The notes below the pieces were generated by a model. It saw only the letters and a list, made by a program, of their open reading frames with translations, did no database searches and was not told the origin of the DNA. Shown piece after piece: positions 46,501 through 56,558 of a stretch of DNA of 64,000 nucleotides; the stretch's first letter is position 1, and every line of letters begins with the position of its first letter. The stretch lies in the NCBI RefSeq assembly GCF_000516985.1, contig NW_006917094.1, positions 1,054,001 through 1,118,000 of the forward strand. Direction: 5' to 3'. The position numbers and the translations under genes were made by a program. Source of the stretch: Pestalotiopsis fici W106-1 (Eukaryota; Ascomycota; Sordariomycetes; Amphisphaeriales; Sporocadaceae).

Positions 46501-47316
46501 ATTCAGGTCGAAGCCATGCGAGGCTCTATTTCGGCGCTGGCTTCCCTTAATGTTAGGAGCGAAGAGGAACTGAACTAGAGACGAACATTGAATGAAATGT
46601 GGTGTTCTGAAATGACGACAATCGCGCCGCAATTATTTGCACCGTAGCTCCCGACAGCTTGGAGCTCAACGTGGACCCACATCTCCATGTGCCGCATAAC
46701 GGACCACTCAAGGTTGCGCCAAATCATGAGCGGGATCGACTGGCATTCCGAGACGTACAATTCGTTATTACATTCATTCGGCTTAACACTATAGATTCAC
46801 GAAATCTTATACCTGTCCGACTGCCATATGCAGTAGTTTTCTTCCTTGTGTTTCACTGTCACCAGTGTTATCAGCCTACATGCCAATCGAGTTTGGATCT
46901 GTACCTTTCTGTCCCTGTGTGCATTAAACGAAGCAGGTGCCAGGCACGGAAAGAATCCGCTAACACGGCCTCGGCAGTAATTGCCCCACTGGAATGCCTC
47001 ACCTCGATTGTTGCCCGCACACCTCAAACAACCACACAAATAAGCCCAACGACAAGGCAACATAAAGAACAGACGACGACCGCTTCTTGAATCGATATCA
47101 TACTAGAGAGTAAGTCCATGTATTAGTACTCGTATCCCAGTGCATCAGTACTGTCCTTACTGCCAAGTAAGGTCATATTACACGACGCTGTTACGTGGCA
47201 TATATCGCTGCTATTCTACACAAGCCTGACGCCATCGACTACCCCGTCTATCCCGGACTGAGTCGAGCATTATTAACGTTTCAACCTCCTTGCAGAATTA
47301 CATAAACACTAGCAAA
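46501..47316. promoter_or_regulatory. Divergent promoter (TPR protein / Dap1)
   Basis: Head-to-head spacing of 816 bases with no coding sequence. The two products act in mitochondria and ER/sterol metabolism respectively, so shared control is possible but not shown. Confidence 0.45.
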
Positions 47317-47988
47317 ATGTCTGGAAAATTTGAGCCCAAGGTCCCGGTTCAGCTCAACCCTCCCAAGGACGATCCCATCTCTGTGGAGGATCTTGCAAAG
47401 GCTGATGGTAAGTTTATTTCAAAAGCAGGACGGCCTAATTACATCAACGAGTCACTACAGGCCAGGTGTGGTCGATGAAGAGGGGCATAAATACGCCATC
47501 TCGTGCTTGTTCAAGAGCTGACGTCGACTTCGCTCAGGAACCGAAGGCCAAAACTGCTATGTTGCCATCAAGGTATGTCAATTCCAGGTTTATCCATGTC
47601 TCTGAAGAGTCTGCAATCGGCAAGCTGCTTGGGCCATGAAACGTCATGCGAATTCCACCAAACTATACTGACAATCAATTTCAGGGCAAGGTCTACGATG
47701 TAACTGGCAACAAGGCATATCAGCCAGGCGGTTCATACCACGGTGAGTACACACAAGTCAATTCGACTTTTCGCCTAGCATCGATGCGATGCTAACAATC
47801 ACCAAGTATTTGCTGGCAAGGACGCCTCCAGGGCTCTTGGAAAGACCTCTACGAAGGCTGAGGACGTCTCTTCTGAGTGGCAAGACCTCCCCGACAAGGA
47901 GAAGGGAGTCCTCAACGATTGGATCACGTTCTTTTCCAAAAGATACAATGTGGTAGGGGTCGTTGCCGGAGCCACCAACATGGAATAA
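47317..47988 (+). CDS. dap1: Dap1/MAPR cytochrome b5-like haem-binding protein
   Basis: A membrane-associated progesterone-receptor family protein; fungal Dap1 binds haem and supports the sterol P450s Erg11/Erg5. Exons are 47317-47407, 47538-47572, 47685-47742 and 47807-47988 (121 residues), with intron phases 1, 0 and 1. The cytochrome b5-like fold covers nearly the whole protein: FEPKVPVQLNPPKDDPISVE, NCYVAIKGKVYDVTG, YQPGGSYHVFAGKDASRALG and WQDLPDKEKGVLNDWITFFS. The conserved Tyr in KVYDVTG and the Tyr before HVFAGKDASR are the usual haem-site region, and the b5-type His pair is absent as in MAPR proteins. The N-terminal membrane anchor of animal PGRMC1 is lacking. The last intron uses an AAG acceptor, acceptable but weaker. 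Confidence 0.92.
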
Positions 47989-49241
47989 GCTTGTAGGAAT
48001 CATCATTGTTCATGACATTGTGGCAAAAGCGTTTCTTGTCATCCGCACTGCCTCTTGGGCTGGGCCAAACATTAAACATACCCTGTGCGAGGTGAAATAA
48101 ACTGAAGCAAGTTCATCTTTCTAACTGTTCCTTGCCAGGATTGCAGCTTGTGCAAGCATCCTTGTGATTTTTTCCGTTATATGCCCATGTTACCTGACAT
48201 GTCAGTATATCTATCTTCAATGCATAGTACCGCGCCTTTCCTCATGTTGCCACCCACATGTCGAAGCCCATCGGATGCGACTAGCATGCAATCAATGTTC
48301 AGAGACTTGGAATATTTGACTCCGTGCCACCACATTAGATTGCTGCTGGCAATAACCTCATCGAGCTCTTCGATGATGAGTACATCGCTATGCAATTTAC
48401 AATTTCTAACCAATTAATGGAATCTTCCTGATCCTACTCCACAAAACCCGAAGCACTATACATCCCAACTCCAAACCTGGCAGCCACAGTGACTATCCAA
48501 CTGAAAATTCAATTATGTGTAATGTGTGCGTAATCTTTTGCATGAAGACGTCATGCATTCTTAATTGCCAAGCTTTATCACGGTGTGGCTCGGGGCGGGA
48601 ATATTGCGTCAAGCAGATGTATGCTGTCCATGTTCGTCGTCGTTTAAGTCAGGTCGAAATGTCTAAACCTTTGGTTGTAACCAATTTCCTGTAGAACAAC
48701 AGTCGCCGTGCGACGCTGACAAAATTTCCGAATGTATTACAACCAACTCCTTTCTATGTTCGCGGTGATTACCAGTCTTACCTTGTCGCCCAGTCCTTGA
48801 ACAGCTCGCATAAATTAGGTAGCTACTCCACCAAGTAAGTACCCCGTGGATGATGATAACGAACACGCCACCTTTTTCTTGGACGGTGTTATTACAAAGT
48901 CGCTGGATCTTTACACAAGAAGTGTATAGAGCATCGTCCTGCTCCGAATGGCAATACCGTATCCTTGCTACATGGGTATCTACATGTATACCGTCGTCAC
49001 TTCATGGGAAACGGACATCAAAAGATCTTAAGAGGTATACTAAAACTTGCTTCTTGAGCACAACACGCCAACTTGATACATTCCTAGGGTATTTCATCAA
49101 TACCAGGACTTAATACGCCTGAACATACGCATGATGCTCACGCAAATCTCAAGGCACCGCCTCTCGTATCCATATGCGTGTGATATTTCAAAAAAAGAAA
49201 AAAAAAGCAAACATTTTCCCAGGGCCCGCATATTGTTCATC
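47989..49241. other. Intergenic region
   Basis: No recognised gene; contains the 3' flank of dap1 and of the convergent Cys-rich small gene. Confidence 0.5.
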
Positions 49242-49469
49242 TCATCCGTGTATCAGAGTCTCTTGGTATAGCTTCCTGGTTCTCGGGTCGAAGCGCACAC
49301 CTTGCTGCAAGCAGCTTTCGCAGACCTGACCATCCTGCTTCCAGCTATTCCGGAGGACCTTCACGGAATAGCACTCTTTGTTTGGATCGTTGCGTCGGAA
49401 ATGGCAGTTGGACTTGAAGCGGACGACGCCGTGGCCACACTCAAACAGGAACTCTTCGAAGTCGCACAT
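49242..49469 (-). CDS. Small Cys-rich putative zinc-binding protein
   Basis: A 75-residue single-exon frame starting at the ATG at 49469. It contains CGHGVVRFKSNCHFRRNDP, a mid Cys in NKECYSVKVL, and a CxxC in QVCESCLQQG, a spacing compatible with a compact zinc-binding fold. No signal peptide or membrane segment. I do not recognise a named family, though the pattern looks like conserved small fungal hypotheticals. Ordered cysteines and an ordinary start suggest a real gene rather than chance, but there is no transcript evidence. Confidence 0.55.
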   Translation of the reverse strand: MCDFEEFLFECGHGVVRFKSNCHFRRNDPNKECYSVKVLRNSWKQDGQVCESCLQQGVRFDPRTRKLYQETLIHG

Positions 49470-50465
49470 GATTCGGCTGCTAAGGATACTCGTTTGTTGT
49501 TCTCTTTGGATTTTGATGATCGAGGGCTGGCTTGCGGCTAATCTATAGATCAGTCATTCTCTGCAGTTTGTGACTGTGAATAGTTGGATTACTTACATGT
49601 TATGATATTATATATCATGTCTCGATTGTTAGATTGCCGCACTGTCGTCCGTTTATTGATACTTGCAATGTATATCGTGTTGGTCGAATCCACGATAGTT
49701 TCAAAATGTTATTCGAGAAGGGAATACCAGATGAGCATCAAACCCACCCAAAGTGCGTTGTGTTTGGAGGATCTTGACTCGCGCCATGTCGTTATCCTGA
49801 CCACAAGTAATTATATCCAAGTGGGAGTGAGTAGAATATTGTTTAAAGCACCCAGTGCTGAAATCCATAACGCGCTTTTCTTCTTCTTTCGGGAGAATGC
49901 ACTTTCTTGGTGGAGAAAACCATGCAGGGTCGAGACCGCTGCTCGTTTTCGCACATCGTATACTTGCTGTAATGTGCTCAGAGTCGGAGAAGAAGAAAGG
50001 TGATAGATCATTTTTCTTATCGAATGAGAATGTCTAGATCTGCAAGCGATCGAATGGAATAACTTATATTTCTCCGGTGATGTTGGACATTCTTCGTGTC
50101 GACGCGTATCAATCGGTAGTTTCAGTCAGTTGTTGGGGAGATGGTGTAAGAGTATTAGTTGTCGAAATCCATGCTCATTTACGCGAACGGGATAGGGGAC
50201 CGCCATTGAAATTGACATGGTTATGCGGTTGATGTTTTGTTCGTGAGATGTACAGCGCAGAAGTCTTCTTCTTCTTCGATTCTCAGTTTGGGTAGCACGT
50301 TAGACACAAGTCTCTATATGAAGCGAGAACGTAGTAGAGAATGAAATAAAGGATATGAAATGCATGAAGAAATGTTTGAAGAATGCTCAAACAAATTAAT
50401 GCAGAGTACTTTCACCGATACTTGTGCCACTTGATGGTAGCTGGACAAACCACACGAAAGTACAA
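49470..50465. other. Intergenic region
   Basis: No recognised gene. A 139-codon plus-strand frame at 49584-50003 has no family resemblance and unusual composition. Confidence 0.45.
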
Positions 50466-51291
50466 TTAGGGAAAATCATGACCGAGCGCCCTTGCTCGCA
50501 TCATGATGGACAGATGGGCTAGTACTGGCACCTGCCATGGTTCAAGTCTTATTACGCCCAATGAAGACGGAACTTCGAGGTTAGGACAAACACTTTCACA
50601 AGCTTGGCAAAGGTTTCTAGCATAATACAAACGCTCTACCAGAGAGCAATCAAAACAACACTGGAAGATGGAGAGCCTGCCCTGACGTGAAAATTCCCAT
50701 TTGCACAAAAGTATCGGATGCTCTCCAGTACTCAGCAGCAATTGACCTTTTTCCCCCAGCGTTTCAGAAACCTCATGGATGGAACAAGACACATGCCAAA
50801 TTTACCGAAATTGAGTCGGTGCAACATCGTCACTGTGAATTCTGATAGAAGAAATAGCGAGCACCTTGACTTCGAGAGGAAGCCTTTATGAAATCGTCCA
50901 AGACTTGTGATAAGCTTCTGCCACCATGCCATTTCTTCACTACTGATGAGACAAAAGAATCTCCCACGTCATGAGAATGACACGAATTGTCCTTAAATCC
51001 GACAGGGCTTGATGGGATCATACGGTAGGTGCAATCTCGACAAGACTGCCATGGTTGGAAGACCAACGCTCCCCAAGTGCCTGCCCGCCAGTTGTGTTAG
51101 GAATACTGCTTGCCGCATATTATGCCGTTTGAACCGCATTTCATCGGGAATAACTTGAGTGCGTTTGGTGCCGAGATTCTTTTACGGACTGATATGCATA
51201 GAAATATGTCCCCAAAACTTACCGTCATGTTCAAGCCACACTCATCGTGTCTGGTATGGACTTCTCCTCTGATTCTAAACTTTCCATCGGC
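50466..51291 (-). pseudogene. Frame-broken Cys-rich fungal protein
   Basis: Reading the minus strand downward gives a protein-like series that changes frame several times. It begins with FRIRGEVHTRHDECGLNMT up to a GTAAGT at 51222, then IPDEMRFKRHNMRQAVFLTQ, then a shift to TWGALVFQPWQSCRDCTYRM. The last frame runs on through WHGGRSLSQVLDDFIKASS to GARYFFYQ. It then shifts to SEFTVTMLHRLNFGKFGM, then (across a GGGGGAAAAA run near 50750) to CKWEFSRQGRLSIFQCCFD, LVERLYYARNLCQACESV and a stop at 50466. Continuity of Cys-rich, amphipathic sequence across three frames suggests one ancestral gene with at least three indels, or sequencing errors. It may belong to a Cys-rich family of fungal hypotheticals; I cannot name it with confidence. 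Confidence 0.5.
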
Positions 51292-53866
51292 CCCTTATCT
51301 TTGATGTGCTAGATGAGTATTTATCAATGAACGCGTGTCATGATTGGAAATACATGTGTTGGCAACTTGAGCTTTGATTGACGCACCGCTAGCACATGGG
51401 ATGATCAATTGGCCTTGATTTCACTTGGAGCCGAGTTGTGATCATTACTTAGAGGACGACTCCTTGAATAGATATATACTATAGCACTAAGAAGACGTGA
51501 CAGCTTGCAGGAGCAACAGGGTGACAATTGAATTTTGTACACATGAAAGAAAATTAATGTCATGATCTAAACAGAGGCTGCAATGGAGGACGTCGAGTGT
51601 GTTTAGATTTTGCCTCGAACATTCCTCGAGAGTAGAAGAATCATCAAGACAAAGGTCTGGGGCCAGTATTCCAGTACGTGCTCGGAGAACGATTCTCCTT
51701 GTCCAGATAACGGCACACGCAAGACTATTGGACCTGCTGAGGGCGGAAGAGTCGTCCTTCAGCAGGGCTGGGACAAGTCACCGGCTTGAGGTGCTCTACC
51801 TGTCTATTAGGGAGTCTGCAAGCGTCCGAATGCATTTATTGGTCTGTTTGGCAATTCAAAGGCGAGTCGCCATCTCGTTGAGATTGCAAACACGATAAAA
51901 GGGTAGGCGCATTTGCCTCAATTAATTTCATTCCAAATCTCGGAGGGTACTACAGGAGCCCGTGGTCGGCTGACGACGACGGCGATTGCTCTCACTATAG
52001 ACGTGCTCGTTTATGTGCCTGGTCTGGTCAGTATTAATTGCTACACTGAAGGGATTTATCTCATGGTGAAGCGCGCTAAAGTGCATCATTCCCTACATTA
52101 CGATACCACTCTCAACTGGCCACCAAACAAATTCAAGCCTATTTGAGTCGTCGGAGTGACGATGCAATCGATATTACCACCTACCTGTACTGTGTACTGC
52201 AAGTGCAGGTAATAAATGCCCTCTCGTCCCCGCATAATTGAGGCACTGCTGGACAATCCGCTGCGTCGTCCAACTGGGGCCCCAAAAGGGCCTCAAACGC
52301 AATTCCCGGGCTTTACGGGCTTCTTATAGGCTACGGCAGTGCAGCTCTCGGGCGATTGCGCCACCACGAGGCAGTCAGATGCATGTAACCATTGCCAGCG
52401 AATTATTACACACCACCACTGCCACCGAAACAAATGACAGGGGTGAGAGAGAGAGAGAGAGAGGAAGGGAAAAGAGGAGGGAGGAGGACAGAGATATGAC
52501 AATNNNNNNNNNNNNNNNNNNNNNNNNNNNNNNNNNNNNNNNNNNNNNNNNNNNNNNNNNNNNNNNNNNNNNNNNNNNNNNNNNNNNNNNNNNNNNNNNN
52601 NNNGGAGGAGGAGAGAGAGAGAGAGAGAGAGAGGGGAAAAAGAGAGGGAGAGGGACAGAGATATGCAATGCCTGCTGTGGAAATGTATATGCACTGTCTC
52701 GGGTCGTTACTGGACAGAAACATGACTGGACTGGACTGGGCAAAGCACAAATGTGGTCGCCTCACTTTCTTCGTTTGTCACAGTTGCCTTGTGACTCCAT
52801 GCGTAGTGCCATACTTGCATACAGCAGATAGGCACTCACCGCATCCAGCTACCCACCTCACACTTGAATCTTGCTGTCATGACGAGTATTGGTGTCGCAT
52901 CCAACCGTTTCTGAAAAGAGCCTCAACAGCCGGTTTTTGCCGTCACTGCCACCATCGTGCCGTTGGTTTTTGGAGACTGTCTGTTTTCATATTGAGACAT
53001 TGGAAGCACCATTTGTCTACGTAATCTGTTGTGATGCAACTGATGTGATTGACTTGAGGCTGCGGCTCAAGTCCATTGACCGACGTCCACATTGCTGTGT
53101 CAGCAGGGTGAAGGGGGAGAAAAAAAAAATTATCCTTTACCACCCCTCAATCCAGCAAACTTTGAGCTGTCAGCATCGCATTGCGTGGTATCTGCGATAC
53201 GACAGTCCTACAGTGCTACATACTCCCAACACCAGGAAACACCTGCACCGGGCTGGTTCTCCTTTCATCCCAACAAACTCGCTGCCAACCCTCGCATCGG
53301 TTCGCTTCCAATTCCTCGTCGGCGACAACGATAACGCAATTTTCTGCGCCTTCGCATATCATCAGTAATTATATCCTTTGATCCTTGGACATACTGCGCA
53401 GGCAGAAGCAGACAATCATTTTTGTTGGCGCTCGAGTCTCTGTCTACTCCGTACGTACTGCACCTACCCTGCCCCTCGTTCCCCAGTAGCGCACCGCCTT
53501 CCTCCAATCACCATGGAAGCCCAGTAAAACTCGAGCCACCAAAGACAACCAAGACAGCTGATCTGTCTGTCCTTGATTTCTGCCTAAATCTCATGATTGG
53601 AAACTGCCCCATTGTCTCATGAGATCACCAAGTTGACTTGCTCAGCACCCCATCTCTCGCTCCAAACCCGGATGAGCCCCAAGGATCGAAACGCCGTTGA
53701 ATGAGAGATAAATGTGAATCGCCTTTTCGGGATAACACGCCCGCTAAGATTTGGTGCATGGCCTAGCAAGGCTGCTGCAAGAGTCAACACAAATCCCAGA
53801 GTGCGCACCTAAACCGCCAGACAACGGGTGCACTCAGTAGAGCCAGGCCCGTTGCTTCATCCCAAC
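51292..53866. other. Intergenic region with assembly gap
   Basis: No recognised gene. It contains a purine-rich minisatellite interrupted by 100 N (52504-52603). The last 600 bases are the likely promoter and leader of the C2H2 gene. Confidence 0.5.
52446..52670. repeat. Purine minisatellite spanning a 100-N gap
   Basis: Both sides of the N run show the same order: (GA)n, then a GGGAAAAAGAG-like purine stretch, then GGACAGAGATATG(A)CAAT (52486-52503 and 52653-52669). The flanks are therefore two copies of one unit of roughly 60 bp, and the gap probably hides more copies. Exactly 100 N is a usual placeholder for unknown length. Confidence 0.8.
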
Positions 53867-56558
53867 ATGACTAATCCATTGCAAATTTTGACCAGCAACG
53901 GTCGCCGGCGTACCGTTGAGTCGGCTTCTGGGACTGTCGACATGTTTTCTTCGATGCATCATGATCTGATCGGAATGGAACTGAACCCAGACTTGTTGTC
54001 CGCGCCTTTTGTGCGCGACCCTTCAATGCAAATCCCCTATGGCGGCCACATACCCGGAGGCCCCCACGCCGTGGAACAATGGTACACAAACTCTAATGAT
54101 GACCCATGGCATCCCAAGGACATCGCCCTTCCTGGAAACCAGAATGGCATGAACATTACAGACCATGGATTTACATTCGCAGGCGGCTACCGCGATGGCA
54201 TCTCGCCATCGGAATGTGATACTCTCCCGATAGCATCAGACTCTGGCTATGCAAGCCATGGAGCAAAACAAAGCATTGCGACTGCTTCGATTTGCTACGA
54301 TGAGCCACTTGAAAATCATGAGACTCAGAGCCTGGCAGGTCAATTCCACATGAATATGGATCTGCGGTGTTGGGGCCAGGTCCCGAATCAGTCGCCATCG
54401 CCATCTCTCCAACGACACCCTCAGCCAAATGCGAGGGAGTTGATCTGCGAGACGTGTCACAAAATCCTCAAGACCAACTCGGAGCTCAAGTGCGTGTGGT
54501 AGAAGATTTCATACTTTCGACATCTGTGAGCTGACATTGATCTCAGGAAGCATCGGCAGAGACATACCAAACCGCACATGTGCCAGGTATCGGGATGTTC
54601 TCGGACAGAAGGATTCAGCACGTCAAATGATCTGGACCGCCACATAAGGAGTGTGCATCCACAAGAACAAACAGCCGGCAATCGCTATCGCTGTACACTC
54701 CAGGCTTGTAGGCATAAGGAAAAGATCTGGCCACGCGCCGACAACTTCCGTGCTCATATCAAGCGAGTCCATCAACAAGAAATCACCGACGAGGAGTTGG
54801 AAAAATTCGTCTTTCGGTGAGTTTCACCTTTCGAGCCTCATGCATTTATCACAGCGCTGACCATACCAAGTACCATCGCTCCTCAAGACGTTTTGCCTGA
54901 CATTGCTGGGATGCAACCCTCCGTGGCGGACTTTAATGTTCACGAGGGTCAGGGGTTACCTAATCAGATCCCATATTGGAACCATTCGGGCAACACTACA
55001 GCAAGCCTTGATGTACCGAAAGGATTGATGCCTATGCATCAGACACCCAACAGCCACCTAGGTCAGGATACAGGGGACGACGAGCAATTGATTAATATCG
55101 AGTCTCATGATGATGAGAACGTTGATATGCACACTACGGATGGACGGCTAGAGTCTGCGGCCTCACCAACAACCCTTAGTACAGATAGTTCTGGATATGC
55201 CCCGAGTGATGACCGCAGCGAGCAACAATACATCACACCGGCGGACCTGAACCAGCACACCTCTTCTGTTTCAATGGTATTGGTGGGTGCAGATGAAGAT
55301 GCCCCAATACCCGAGCATACTCTGTATGGATCTATTCCAGATTCGACCGAGTCGGATGCCGAGGGCGCAGCAACTCCTACCTTGACAGACGAGGTGAAGG
55401 GATCTCCAGACTCTTCAGACATTGGTGTACCGCTGTCGGAAGATGTATCTTCCCTTGTATTCAAGCTGAGCAACTTGAGAGAACAAAATAAAATCAAAGA
55501 GGTACTAGAAGCACTACAAAGCAGTGGTCTTCTGGAAGGGACTGGCTACAAGAAGGAGCAGACGCCAACAGCCAGTGAAAAAGCGCCTGAGACGACTCCA
55601 CGTCAGGATGCACAGAACAAGTGTCTCAAGTGCGACAAGAGCTTTCTACGGCGTTGTGAGCTAAAGTAGGTGCCACATCACGGGTAAAGGCAAAGAGACA
55701 TGTGCTAACAGGTCCTCAGAAAGCACATGAAGCGTCATGACAAGCCTTATGGTTGTACATTTGAAGGCTGCACCAAACGGTTTGGCAGCAAGAATGACTG
55801 GAAGCGTCATGAGAACAGCCAGCACTTCCTGGTAGAGGTTTGGAAATGTGATGTCCAGGCGACGCACGAGATTCCACAACTCTGCGGCAAGGTCAGCCAC
55901 CGCCGAGAGACATTCCGACAGCATCTAATGAACAGTCACCAACTTGGCAATGCAATCATTGAGAGGAAGCTTGAAGAATGTCGTGTGGGCCGGAATTGTG
56001 AAGCCAACTTCTGGTGCGGCTTTTGCGAGAAAATCATCAAAAACGACAGCAAAGGCGGCGCTGAGGCCTGGACGAAACGGTATGATCATATCGATGATCA
56101 CATCGCCGGACGCCATGATCTTGCCCAGAAGCAGATGATTGACTGGAAAAGTTTCGACCCTGAGGCACAGCTGGACGCAGACAATGCTTCAACGGAATCG
56201 CCAAATGCCGAGGCTGAGGTTCCATTGGTACCACATGCGCCTGATAGGCCATTGAATGTAGAGGCCCCGCTAAGCGACAAGCGACGCGTCGCTGCCAGCA
56301 AGCGAAAGGCGGACCGAACTGGTGAAGGTCGCCACCCGAAAAGATCCAGAATAAATGGTAAAGATGATGGACCAATGGCCACAGCAACAGCAACATGTGT
56401 AAGCATGCATTAACCTACACTTGATACCCAAGTATCCCACGTGAAGTTGAAGCTAACCCCAGAATCAGTGCCAGTGCGGCGAAGTCCGCAGCAGAATGAG
56501 CCCGCAGTGTGTTAAAATAGAGTGTCAGCACCCTATGTGCAAAGATTGCGTATATTGA
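53867..56558 (+). CDS. Multi-finger C2H2 transcription factor
   Basis: Proposed exons are 53867-54489, 54547-54816, 54871-55665, 55720-56398 and 56463-56558 (820 residues); intron phases are 2, 2, 2 and 0. The first finger group covers about 200-260 (CETCHKILKTNSELKKHRQR, then CSRTEGFSTSNDLDRHIRS). The second is CLKCDKSFLRRCELKKHMKR followed by YGCTFEGCTKRFGSKNDWKR, then SQHFLVEVWKCD. A basic tail carries KRRVAASKRKADRT, a likely nuclear localisation signal. The last intron has a GTAAGC donor, a CTAAC branch point and CCCAG; splicing replaces VSMH-stop with a Cys-rich end (CNQCQCG...CQHPMCKDC), a C-terminal motif frequent in such fungal regulators. The ATG at 53867 was chosen; only a GTG lies upstream in frame. 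Targets unknown. Confidence 0.85.

Noticed and set aside
53828..53866. Earlier start for the C2H2 gene
   Set aside because: It relies on GTG; the ATG at 53867 is in frame and has normal context.
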